Assembly: GCF_000722685.1 (NCBI RefSeq)
Contig: NZ_JPFV01000015.1
Span: 310,001-374,000 of the forward strand
Direction: 5' to 3'
From: Streptococcus mitis
Lineage (GTDB): Bacteria > Bacillota > Bacilli > Lactobacillales > Streptococcaceae
Length of the DNA: 64,000 bases
Within the stretch, counting starts at the first letter, position 1, and every line of letters begins with the position of its first letter. Below, piece after piece: positions 17,769 through 27,400 of the stretch. The notes beneath the pieces were generated by a model that was not told the origin of the DNA, searched no databases, and saw nothing but the letters and a program-made list of their open reading frames with translations. The position numbers and the translations under genes are program-made.

Positions 17769-20414
17769 TTAAATTTCTTCTTTTTTGATGAATTCTGTAC
17801 GAATCTCTTGTGGTGAAATGAGGCCTCTATGAACTGGGTATGGTCGTTCAAGTAGGTCAAGGAAGAGATGTTGACTTTCCGGTACACGTACATTTTCACT
17901 ACACATATTGTAGTAACGAAGAACATAGCCTTCTTCATTTTCAGCGACCTTAAAGGCTGTTGGGCAGATTTGCGGTATGCTGAGAACAGAATGGCTCAAG
18001 AGGCTACCAGTCGCAGCCACGCTTCCTTCTTGTTTAGCAAGCTGAAGGCTAGTAAATGGTGTCTGCAAGGCTTTAGCACGACGATAGGCTGAAAAGCGTT
18101 CTTGGGCTTGGTGGCATTCAATCGCAAATTCGACTTCAAACTCACGCAAGCACTGAGCTTCTGGTGTTGGGAAGTAGCCCCAGTCACCCAATTCACCTGA
18201 TGCACGCAAAATAGTCACGGCAATGGTGTCGTCTCTAAGGATTTCGTATTCATTCAATCCCTTGTTGGATACAGTCACACCTTTTTCATCGTCATACAGA
18301 CTGACAAAGGCTTGTTGGTGTTGAGGATTTTCAGGATTTTCCCATGAAGCCGCTGGTTTGTTTGGTCGTGTCACCACTTCATAGATGCTTTCGGAATCAT
18401 TGCTTGGACGCGTGTTATGAGTCTTGACCAAGAGACGGATACGGTGGTCTTTAGCAGTGTTAGTAAAGCGAGTCTTGAAGCGGATTTGTGGATTGTCAAC
18501 AAAGACAGTCAACTCAGTTTCAAGAGGAATGCTTGTCAATTCTTCTGACCGTCCAGCCTCACGCTTCATAAACTCGATAATGCCTTTTTGCTCTTCTTCT
18601 AGCTTTTTATCGGCACTGATAGGCACAGTCAATTCATGTTTGAGCAAAATCTTAGCGTAGCGAGCTGTGTTTTCCAAGACCTCGTAACCCTTAAGCTCTG
18701 CATAGATTGGCTCTGTGCCTTTTGGTTGGAAATAGATATACTCGTTTCCGATGTCCCCACGGTCTTCGAAGCGGATAAAGTCTTCGTAAGCTTCGTGAGT
18801 TGTCTTGTCATAGACTGTAATGTTGTCATCCATACTCACCGTTACAAATGGCGTATCAATCACTCCGTTTTGGTAAATACCGTCGCGGTGTTCTTGTTCT
18901 CCTTCCAGCAATTGGAAGGTTGTCCAAGAAAGTGGCGCTAGGTGAACTGGAATAGTCACGCGCACTTGGCGAGCGATACGAGCTTGGCGGAACTTGTCTT
19001 TTGGTAAATCATACTCAAAATTAGCCCCAAGGTCTTCGATTTTAGCCTCTACAGGACGACCATCCAAGTCCTCCACACGGTAACTTGGCAAGGTCAAAGT
19101 AGCCATCTTCTTGTAGCCTTCTGTGGGGTGCAATTCCTTGAAATCACAAATCGCCACATCAATCACTGTGCTGACAGTATCAACCTTATCATGCAAGCCT
19201 GTGTTAATGACAGTAAAGAGATAATCACTTTGAGCCTTAGTTGTAGCGATTTTACTCTTCCACTCGTTAAGAAGATTGCTCTTAACAAAGTTTCCAACTT
19301 GATTAACCTTGGCAAAACGCGTTTCCATCTCGCGGTGAACTTCGTCCACGCTACAGCCACAGATACTATCATGCGGCGCGTTCTGCAAAAGAGTTTTCCA
19401 AGCATAAGTCAACTGATCCTTGTGGTTGTGGCCCCCAGTGATAATAGTCAAGGGTTCTACAACTTGCTCTAGGAGGTTGCTATTTTCTTGGAAGGCTTGT
19501 TTGAGATAAATACGAGATGAAGAAGTGTTAGCAAGTGTGTACCAGCCATCTGTTTCCTGACTGGTCAACTCACCTGTAACCGTTGATAACTGCTCTGGAA
19601 GCGCACCTTCCACAGCTTGAACATATTCATCAAAGGAACTGTGAACAAAGGTCACATCTGGGAATAGTTCATTTGCCACACGAATGGCTTCGCTCAGATT
19701 TTTCTGTACAGGCTGGTGGTCACAGCCGTTCATCATCAACCATTGGTTAGTCGAAGCGTAGGCACGCACATCTGACAATTTTTGTTTCCAGAAGGTCAAG
19801 GCCTCATCTTTATCAACTGGAATTTCATTCCCGTTACTGTACCAGTTGGCAAAGAGAATACCTAAAACACGACTACCATCCGCACCCTGCCAGTACATTT
19901 CTGAAAACTGGGATGTAAACTGCTCATCTTCGAGGACTTGGTTGTCAAATCCAATCGGCTTCACACCACGACCAAAAGCTGCCACATGAATACCTGATTT
20001 TTGAAGAATTTGAGGTGCTTGCCCCATATTTCCAAAGGTATCTGGGAAGTAACCAATCTGGGTTGATTTGCCCCATTTTGCACATTCTGCTTGGCCAATC
20101 AAGGTATTGCGGACGTTGGATTCACTGGAGATCAAGTAATCATCCTGCAAGATGTAAAATGGACCAATTTTAAGTTTGCCCTCGTCAATGTAGCGTTGAA
20201 CTTTGTCACGATTTTCAGGGCGAATTTCCAAGTAGTCATCAAGGACAATGGTTTGTCCATCTAAATGGAAACTCTTAAACTCAGGGTCATTTTCAAAGAG
20301 ATCAAAGAGATTGTCAAACAATTCCACCAACTGCATACGGTGGCTTTCAAAAGGCAAGTACCACTCACGGTCCCAGTGACTATGTGAGATAATATGTACG
20401 ACAACATTTTCCAT
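17769..20414 (-). CDS. Alpha-mannosidase, GH38
   Basis: 881 residues from the ATG at 20414 (GAGG 9 bases upstream); the ATG five codons earlier lacks a site. The zinc-binding HSHWDREWYLPFE at residues 9-21 and the nucleophile motif GYFPDTFGNMGQAPQIL (about 125) are diagnostic. The central three-helix domain and long beta-sandwich C-terminus are present, so the length is complete. No signal peptide, so it is cytoplasmic. The pneumococcal equivalent (SP_2143) removes alpha-1,3-mannose from N-glycan cores. In an operon with ROK and GH20 downstream. A BOX element and a cre site separate it from GH125 upstream. Confidence 0.93.
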   Translation of the reverse strand: MENVVVHIISHSHWDREWYLPFESHRMQLVELFDNLFDLFENDPEFKSFHLDGQTIVLDDYLEIRPENRDKVQRYIDEGKLKIGPFYILQDDYLISSESNVRNTLIGQAECAKWGKSTQIGYFPDTFGNMGQAPQILQKSGIHVAAFGRGVKPIGFDNQVLEDEQFTSQFSEMYWQGADGSRVLGILFANWYSNGNEIPVDKDEALTFWKQKLSDVRAYASTNQWLMMNGCDHQPVQKNLSEAIRVANELFPDVTFVHSSFDEYVQAVEGALPEQLSTVTGELTSQETDGWYTLANTSSSRIYLKQAFQENSNLLEQVVEPLTIITGGHNHKDQLTYAWKTLLQNAPHDSICGCSVDEVHREMETRFAKVNQVGNFVKSNLLNEWKSKIATTKAQSDYLFTVINTGLHDKVDTVSTVIDVAICDFKELHPTEGYKKMATLTLPSYRVEDLDGRPVEAKIEDLGANFEYDLPKDKFRQARIARQVRVTIPVHLAPLSWTTFQLLEGEQEHRDGIYQNGVIDTPFVTVSMDDNITVYDKTTHEAYEDFIRFEDRGDIGNEYIYFQPKGTEPIYAELKGYEVLENTARYAKILLKHELTVPISADKKLEEEQKGIIEFMKREAGRSEELTSIPLETELTVFVDNPQIRFKTRFTNTAKDHRIRLLVKTHNTRPSNDSESIYEVVTRPNKPAASWENPENPQHQQAFVSLYDDEKGVTVSNKGLNEYEILRDDTIAVTILRASGELGDWGYFPTPEAQCLREFEVEFAIECHQAQERFSAYRRAKALQTPFTSLQLAKQEGSVAATGSLLSHSVLSIPQICPTAFKVAENEEGYVLRYYNMCSENVRVPESQHLFLDLLERPYPVHRGLISPQEIRTEFIKKEEI

Positions 20415-20448
20415 GAAGTAAAACCTCATTCTAAATTTAAATTTTTAT

Positions 20449-20462
20449 TGTTAACGTTTTAA
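20449..20462 (-). promoter_or_regulatory. cre-like site upstream of GH38
   Basis: Minus strand TTAAAACGTTAACA matches the CcpA consensus TGWAARCGNTWNCA except for the second base. It is 35 bases before the GH38 start and after the BOX element, so GH38-ROK-GH20 may have their own regulated promoter. Confidence 0.6.
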
Positions 20463-20500
20463 ATGTAAAGGTGTGATTCTTTCCAAGAATCGGTTGCGCT

Positions 20501-20741
20501 AATACTCAATGAAAATCAAAGTGCAAACTAGGAAGCTAGCCACAGGCTGCTCAAAGCACTGATTGGAGGTTGTAGATAGAACTGACGAAGTCAGCTCAAA
20601 ACACTGTTTTGAGGTTGTAGATAGAACTGACGAAGTCAGCTCAAAACACTGTTTTGAGGTTGTGGATAGAACTGACGAAGTCAGTAACCATACCTACGGC
20701 AAGGTGAAGCTGACGTGGTTTGAAGAGATTTTCGAAGAGCA
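20501..20741 (-). repeat. BOX element with three boxB units (minus orientation)
   Basis: Read on the plus strand it runs boxC - boxB repeats - boxA: it starts AATACTCAATGAAAATCAAA, has three copies of GATAGAACTGACGAAGTCAG spaced 45 bases apart, and ends in the boxA core CTACGGCAAGGTGAAGCTGA and GATTTTCGAAGAG. It fills most of the gap between GH125 and GH38 and abuts the GH125 stop codon, so it lies inside the operon transcript. Confidence 0.92.
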
Positions 20742-22022
20742 TTAGCGGATATCCAAGTAATCCAAGACCAACTCACAGAACATCATGTTGGCCCAAGAGA
20801 ACCATTCACGAGAATAAAGAGTTGGGTCATCCACGTGGAAGCTTTCGTGCATAACACCTGTACCACCATCGCAAGCAACCAGCTGATCCAGCAAGAATTT
20901 CTTCTCTGCCTTATCTCTTGTTGTCAAGCCTTGGATAGACAGAGCAATGGGCCAGATATAGCGATAGAAGGTATGAGAACTTCCGAGACCGCTAGCGTAT
21001 TCTCCTTGGTAGAAGTAGGGATTTTCAGGGCTCAGAATAGTGCGACGAGTTGCTTGATACACTTCATCATCGACTGAACAATAGCCCAGATAAGGCGCAG
21101 CCAACAAACTTGGTACATTTGGATCATCCATGATGCTGGCATTTCCTAGGCCATCCACTTCAAAAGCGTAAATCTTTTCACCCTTGCTGTTGGTGGTGTA
21201 GGCGTAGCTTTCTATTCCTTCTTGAATCTCAGTCTGGAGACGCTTGGCATCAGCAATAACACTCTCGCTATCAGCTAGGGCTAGTTCTGCAAAGATTTCT
21301 TGGACATACCCTAAAACAACAACTGCGAACATATTTGATGGAATCAAGTAGCTATATTGACAACAATCATCACTTGGACGAAAAGCTGACCAGGTCATTC
21401 CTGTCACGGCAAAGTCAGGACCAAAACCATCATTTACCAAAGTGTCTTCCTTACGATCGGTATCACGAACAAAACGATAAGGAGAGTTCTTGTGGTCTTG
21501 TTCTACCGTCCAAAGATGGAGAATTTCCTTAGTCGCTGCAACAAAAGTCTCATCAAACTGACTAATCTCGCCAGTCTCTCTCCAGAGGAGATAAGCCAGC
21601 TGCAAAGGATAACAAAGCGAGTCCACCTCATACTTGCGTTCCCAAATCCAGCCATTAAGGTCTGTATGATCGGTCTCGTGATGCCCCTTCCAGTTCTCCT
21701 CAATGTTGAAGGAGTTAGCATAAGGATCCTTGAGTACCAAGGTCATCTGACGTTTGACCAAACCTGCAATGGTCTGACGCAGAAAGGTATCTCTTTTAGC
21801 CACATGCAAGTAGGGTCTGAGTTGGGCTGTCGAATCCCGAAGCCACATAGCAGGAATATCCCCAGTCAAGACAAAAGCGGAACCATCTTCTAGGATTTCA
21901 ACCGTATTGTCCAAGGTGTCGGTGTAGCAACGCTCGAAAACATCCACCCATTCTGGATGGTCCTTAGCCCGTTCTGCTACTTCATCTAGCCATTCTCTAA
22001 CAATTTCTTTTGAATAAATCAT
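20742..22022 (-). CDS. Exo-alpha-1,6-mannosidase, GH125
   Basis: 426 residues from the ATG at 22022 (GAGG 10 bases upstream); an alternative TTG eight codons earlier is less likely. The (alpha/alpha)6-barrel family is recognised by AMWLRDSTAQLRPY near residue 60, GFGPDFAVTGMTWSAFRPSDD in the middle and the C-terminal HESFHVDDPTLYSREWFSWAN. No signal peptide. The pneumococcal homologue (SP_2144) cleaves terminal alpha-1,6-mannose of N-glycans. First gene of the minus-strand glycosidase group, divergent from GH92. Confidence 0.92.
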   Translation of the reverse strand: MIYSKEIVREWLDEVAERAKDHPEWVDVFERCYTDTLDNTVEILEDGSAFVLTGDIPAMWLRDSTAQLRPYLHVAKRDTFLRQTIAGLVKRQMTLVLKDPYANSFNIEENWKGHHETDHTDLNGWIWERKYEVDSLCYPLQLAYLLWRETGEISQFDETFVAATKEILHLWTVEQDHKNSPYRFVRDTDRKEDTLVNDGFGPDFAVTGMTWSAFRPSDDCCQYSYLIPSNMFAVVVLGYVQEIFAELALADSESVIADAKRLQTEIQEGIESYAYTTNSKGEKIYAFEVDGLGNASIMDDPNVPSLLAAPYLGYCSVDDEVYQATRRTILSPENPYFYQGEYASGLGSSHTFYRYIWPIALSIQGLTTRDKAEKKFLLDQLVACDGGTGVMHESFHVDDPTLYSREWFSWANMMFCELVLDYLDIR

Positions 22023-22057
22023 CGTGCAGTATCCTCTTTCAAACAAGTTTCATTTTC

Positions 22058-22166
22058 AGTATATAGCTTTTGAGACAGAAAATACATACACAAATGATAG
22101 TCATTTTTCTACAAAATAGTTATCTTTGAAACTCCTTTTCTAAAGGCCCCATTTTTCTGATATAAT
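22058..22166. promoter_or_regulatory. Divergent promoter region GH125 / GH92
   Basis: Plus strand TATAAT (22161-22166) lies 26 bases before the GH92 start, with a poor -35. Minus strand TATACT (22058-22063) lies 35 bases before the GH125 start. No clear cre site was found in this 170-base gap. Confidence 0.5.
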
Positions 22167-22192
22167 GTAGAAAAACAGCTAAAGGAAAGACT

Positions 22193-24289
22193 ATGAAAGC
22201 ACTACTTGAAACCATCGATACTCGCTTGGGGACCGCCAGCAAGCATGCCTTTTCTCGGGGAAATACTCTGCCTTATACGGGCGTCCCTTTCGGGATGAAT
22301 TATTTTGTGCCCCAAACCAGTGACCAGGAGGGCTCTTGGTTTTTCGATCCGCATCTGCCCATCTTTCAGGGGATTCGATTAACCCACCAGCCCAGTCCTT
22401 GGATTAGGGACTACTCTTGGCTCCTCCTGACACCCGTCACAGGTCAACTAGGTGGAGACAGCCTCTTCCACCGCCAGTCTTCCTATGATAGGGATAAGGC
22501 CTCTTTCCAACCTCATTATCTGAAGATTTTCTCCCTGCGCTATCAGATTGAAACCCAGCTCACACCGACTTGCTACGGTGCTTCTATTCGTTTGGAGCAA
22601 AAGCAAGGCAAAGTCCTCTCCCTCTATCTTCACGCAGCAGATGAACTAACCGTGGAGCAAGTAGATAAGCGTACTCTTGCCCTGCGACAAGAAGGTAAAA
22701 CTGAAACCAACAAAAATCCACTGATACTGTTCACTACTCTGCAAATGAATACGGATATTCTTGCTGTTAGCCAAGAAGACGGAGACTGGCGAATTGACTT
22801 GGAAGATAGTCATGCCGAGATTCAACTAGCGACTTCTTTCATCTCCCCTTCTCAAGCTCTAGTCAATCTACCTCAAGAAGATTTTGATAGCTGTAAAACA
22901 AATGCCAAATCGGACTGGGAAAATCTCCTCCATCGTTTTGATGTTATCGAGACAGGAGAGGCTGACCGAACCTTCTTTGATCACTGCCTTTACAGACTCT
23001 TCCTCTTCCCGCAGACTTTTTATGAGGTTGATGAATCAGGGCAAGCCATCCACATGGATCTGGCTACTGGTACTGTCAAGCCTGGTATACTCTTTAGCAA
23101 CAATGGTTTCTGGGATACCTTCCGCACCATCTTCCCCCTCTTTGCCCTTATCATACCAGAACACTATCACCGCTTTTTAGAAGGTTTTCTCAATAGCTAC
23201 CGCGATACTGGCTTCCTTCCAAAATGGCTGGCTCCAGATGAACGGGGTATGATGCCAGGTACACTTTTAGACGGTATTATCGCAGATAGCGCCTGCAAGG
23301 ACATGGCTCCCGACTTGGAAGAAGAACTCCTCCAGGCTATGCTTGAAACAGCCACCAAATCCGACCCTCTCGGCATCAATGGTCGCCACGGACTAGCCCA
23401 ATACCAAGAGCTTGGCTACCTCTCTACCGACCACCACGAAAGCGTCAGCCATACCCTAGACTATGCCTATAGCGATTTTTGTATCGCTAGCTGTGCCGAA
23501 AAACTCGGTCAGAATGATATCGCGGAAACTTATAGAACTGCTTCACAAAATTACTGCCATCTATTTGACGCTGAAACGGGCTACATGCGAGCGCGAGACA
23601 ATCAAGGCAACTTTCGCCCTGACTTCTCTCCCTATAGTTGGGGACAAGACTATGCCGAATGTTCAGCCATCCAAGCAACCCTAGGTGTCCTCCACGACAT
23701 CCCAGGCTTGATCCAACTTATGGGTGGAAAAGAAGCCTTTAGCAACTATCTTTTGAAAACCTGTCAAGATTCTCCTCTATTTGAAACAACAGGCTATGGT
23801 TACGAGATTCATGAAATGAGCGAGATGGCTACTGCTCCTTTTGGACAAATAGCCATTTCCAACCAGCCGAGCTTCCACATTCCTTATCTCTTCCGCTACA
23901 GCAATTACCCTGACTACACTGCCCTTCTCATCAAAACCTTGCGTCAGAAAGCCTTTCACCCAAGTTGGGAAGCCTATCCTGGCGATGAGGATAACGGCAG
24001 TCTCTCGGCCTGGTACATCTGGTCAGCTCTCGGATTTTATCCGACCTGTCCAGGAAAACCAAGCTATGACCTCGGAATCCCTATCTTTGACCACCTCCGT
24101 ATCTACCTAGCTAAAGAAGGTAAATGGCTAGATATCCATGCCGAGCAAAACCACAGCCATTTTAACTTTGTAACAGAATGTCGACTAGATAATACCTCTA
24201 TAACTAGCATTCAACATCAAGACCTTTTAAAAGCTGAACAGCTAACCTTCACCCTTAGCTGGTTACCAAGTCAGCTGTCCACTTCCTGA
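22193..24289 (+). CDS. Alpha-1,2-mannosidase, GH92
   Basis: 698 residues, close to the usual pneumococcal length. The N-terminal beta-sandwich opens with RLGTASKHAFSRGNTLPYTG. The (alpha/alpha)6 domain has the family hallmark GDEDNGSLSAWYIWSALG (about 600) including the catalytic acid region. GH92 enzymes are calcium-dependent exo-alpha-mannosidases. There is no signal peptide, so it is cytoplasmic. It is transcribed away from GH125 but belongs to the same pathway, trimming high-mannose arms. Corresponds to SP_2145. The GH29 fucosidase that follows it in pneumococcus (SP_2146) is absent here. A -10 box lies 26 bases upstream; AAAGGA precedes the ATG. Confidence 0.93.
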   Translation: MKALLETIDTRLGTASKHAFSRGNTLPYTGVPFGMNYFVPQTSDQEGSWFFDPHLPIFQGIRLTHQPSPWIRDYSWLLLTPVTGQLGGDSLFHRQSSYDRDKASFQPHYLKIFSLRYQIETQLTPTCYGASIRLEQKQGKVLSLYLHAADELTVEQVDKRTLALRQEGKTETNKNPLILFTTLQMNTDILAVSQEDGDWRIDLEDSHAEIQLATSFISPSQALVNLPQEDFDSCKTNAKSDWENLLHRFDVIETGEADRTFFDHCLYRLFLFPQTFYEVDESGQAIHMDLATGTVKPGILFSNNGFWDTFRTIFPLFALIIPEHYHRFLEGFLNSYRDTGFLPKWLAPDERGMMPGTLLDGIIADSACKDMAPDLEEELLQAMLETATKSDPLGINGRHGLAQYQELGYLSTDHHESVSHTLDYAYSDFCIASCAEKLGQNDIAETYRTASQNYCHLFDAETGYMRARDNQGNFRPDFSPYSWGQDYAECSAIQATLGVLHDIPGLIQLMGGKEAFSNYLLKTCQDSPLFETTGYGYEIHEMSEMATAPFGQIAISNQPSFHIPYLFRYSNYPDYTALLIKTLRQKAFHPSWEAYPGDEDNGSLSAWYIWSALGFYPTCPGKPSYDLGIPIFDHLRIYLAKEGKWLDIHAEQNHSHFNFVTECRLDNTSITSIQHQDLLKAEQLTFTLSWLPSQLSTS

Positions 24290-24295
24290 AATGCA

Positions 24296-24333
24296 AAAAT
24301 CTCCTAGCAGGACTTCCTGCTAGGAGATTTTCT
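24296..24333 (+). terminator. Terminator after GH92
   Basis: AAAATCTCCTAGCAGGA / TCCTGCTAGGAGATTTT, a 17-bp perfect stem with a 2-base centre, followed by TCTTG. It lies between convergent genes and can serve both directions. Confidence 0.9.
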
Positions 24334-24402
24334 TGTGAGAGGTACTTGTTTAAGCTTTGAAAATCGGATTTATCATCTGATGTTTATCAAACAATCTACC
24401 AA

Positions 24403-27400
24403 TTAAGCTTCTTCGTCTTCTTTACGACGACGGCCTGCAAGACCAAGACCAAGTAATGCACTTGCGACTGCTGCTACCATAGCTACAGTAGAATCTGCTG
24501 TACCTGTATTTGGCAATTCTTTAGCTACTTTACGCGCATTTGCTTGTGCTGATGCTGCTTGAGTAGTAGCTGTATCTACAGCTGGTGTTTGAGCAGCTTG
24601 GTCGTTAGCTGGAGTTGCATGATCAGTTGATGAAGCAACTTTCGCCATAAAGCCTTCGATACGTTTAACCATTGCATCCACTTCTGCTTGACTTGCGTCT
24701 GCATTGGCAAATACTTTCTTAGCATCTGCTAATAATGCATTCGCTTCTTTTGCAGTTTCTGCATCAAGCTTAGCTGATTCTTTAACGATTAATTCATCTA
24801 ATTGACGAATAGCACCTTCTAACTTCGCTTTATCCACTTTTGCATCAGTGTTAGTTGCTCCGTTATTGCCAGAAGTTCCGTTACCGTTACCACTGTTATT
24901 GCCGCCACCATTTGATGGTACATATGGACGTTGTTTGAAGATATCTTTAGCTACGATTGTGTAAACTTTACCATCTTTAGTAATTACAGTTGCATTTCCT
25001 GCTTTGTCGAAGATAACTTCTACTACATCAGCATTTGCTCCTTTAATCTTAGCTTTTGCAGCTTCTTTTTCTGCATCCGTTAAGTTATTGAAGTCTGCTA
25101 CTGTTTCTTTTTCGAAGTCAACATTGATGTTTTCACCATTGTTCTTAGCTGCAACATCTTTAGCATCTTTAACTAATTGAGCTGCTGGAATTGTTGCTGT
25201 CTTACCTTCTGGGGTTGTAACTGTTGCGTTTCCTTTATCGTCTACTACTACAGTTGATCCTGGGTTAACTGCTTTAATTGATTCTTTAACTTTTTCAATT
25301 TCATCAGCTGTTAATTTAGCTTTATCTCCAACTAACACTCTAGTTGCTGGTGTGTTCACACCATTTTGTTGAGTTGGATCAGTTAATTTATCTTCTGGAA
25401 TTACTAAGTCAAGTTCTGGGATTACTAATACTGTTCCATCACCTTTAGTAACGATTACATCACCTTTATCATTTACTACTACAGTTGATCCTGGGTTTAC
25501 ATCCTCTACTGCTTTCTTAACTTTTGCTTTTTCTTCATCTGTTAACTTAGCTGGATCTTTTACTACTGTCTTAGTTGCTGGTGTGTTTGCTCCATTTCCT
25601 GCATTTGCTTTACCTGCGTCTGCTGCTGACTTAGTTACATCTGCTGCTGGAATGGTTGCTGTTTTACCTTCTGGAGTTGTAACTGTTACGTTTCCTTTAT
25701 CGTCTACTACAACTTTAGATCCTGGATTTACAGCTTTAACTTTGTCTTCGATTGCTTTCTTCTCAGCGTCTGTTAAGTTAGCTGGATCTTTAACTTCTAC
25801 CTTAGCTGCTGGTGTGTTTACTGCATTTCCTGCATTTGCTTTACCTGCATCTGCTGCTGACTTAGTTACATCTGCTGCTGGAATGGTTGCTGTCTTACCT
25901 TCTGAGGTTGTGACTGTTGTGTTTCCTTTATCGTCTACTACAACTTTAGATCCTGGGTTTACATCCTCTACTGCTTTCTTAACTTTAGCTTTTTCTTCAT
26001 CTGTTAATTTGGCTGGATCTTTAACTTCTACCTTAGCTGCTGGTGTGTTTACTGCATTTCCTGCATTTGCTTTACCTGCGTCTGCTGGTGATTTAGTTAA
26101 GTCTGTTGTTGGAATTACTACTACATCACCTTCTGGGGTTGTGACTGTTGCGTTTCCTTTATCGTCTACTACAACTTTAGATCCTGGGTTTACTGCCTCA
26201 ATTGCTTCCTTAACTTTAGCTTTTTCTTCATCTGTTAATTTGGCTGGATCTTTAACTTCTACCTTAGCTGCTGGTGTGTTTACTGTATTTCCTGCATTTG
26301 CTTTAGCTGCGTCTGCTGGTGACTTAGTCAAGTCTGTTGCTGGAATTACGGCTGTCTTACCTTCTGGAGTTGTAACTGTCGCATTTCCTTTATCATCTAC
26401 AACTACTGTTGCACCTGGGTTTACAGCTTTAACTTTATCTTCGATCGCTTTCTTCTCTTCTGGAGTTAAGTTAGCTGGATCTTTAACTGCTGTCTTATCT
26501 GCTGGTTTAACGATGTCGTTACCTGCATTTGGTTTAGTTGCAGTTTCTGGATCTTTCGTCAAGTCTGCTGCTGGAATTACGGCTGTCTTACCTTCTGGGG
26601 TTGTGACTGTCGTATTTCCTTTGTCATCTACAACTACTGTTGCATCTGGGTTTACAGCTTTAACTTTATCTTCGATTGCTTTCTTCTCAGTATCTGTAAG
26701 TTTTTCTGGATTTGCTACTACAGTCTTATCTGCTGGTTTAACGATGTCGTTACCTGCATTTGGTTTCTTAGTATCTTCAACAGTACGTACTAATTCTTCT
26801 ACAGGAATAACTTGTGTTTGACCATCTGGAGTTGAAACTTTAGCATTTCCTTTGTCATCAACTACTACAATTGAGTTTGGATTTACAGCTTCAACTGCTG
26901 CTTTAATTTTCTCCTTCTCAGCATCTGTCAACTTAGCTGGATCATTTACAACTACTTTATCCGCTGGTTTAACGATATCGTTGCCTGCTTTTGGATCATT
27001 TGCTGTAGCTGCAGTTTTCACTACTTGCTCAGGAGTGATGATTTCTTTGTGCCCATCTGGAGTTGTAACAGTAACATTTCCATCTGCGTCTTGAGTAATT
27101 TCTTTAGCATCTGGATTTACTTTCTTAACAGCTTCTAAGACCTTAGCTTTTTCATCATCTGTTAAAGCACTTGGATTATTTACAAGAACTTTATCAGCCG
27201 GAATATTCACTTCACCTACAGCTTTAATAGCCGCTTTATCTGATTCTTCAATTCCATCAACAGCTTCTGATGTTTTAGCTGCATCTACAGATTTCTTAGC
27301 TTGATCTGCGATTGCATCTACTTGAGCTTTAAGATCTTCTTTAGCTTTAGGAGTTAAGTCTGTACGTGCATCAATTGCTTCTTTCTTAGCTTTTGCTTCA

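Noticed and set aside
20563-20745. 60-residue open frame with repeated EVVDRTDEVSSKHCF
   Set aside because: Direct translation of boxB repeats, no ribosome site.
25583-26821. 412-residue plus-strand open frame (and others at 27824-30412)
   Set aside because: Antisense to the adhesin repeats; Ala/Ser/Leu-rich composition is a by-product of the repeat codons, with no ribosome site or recognisable domain.
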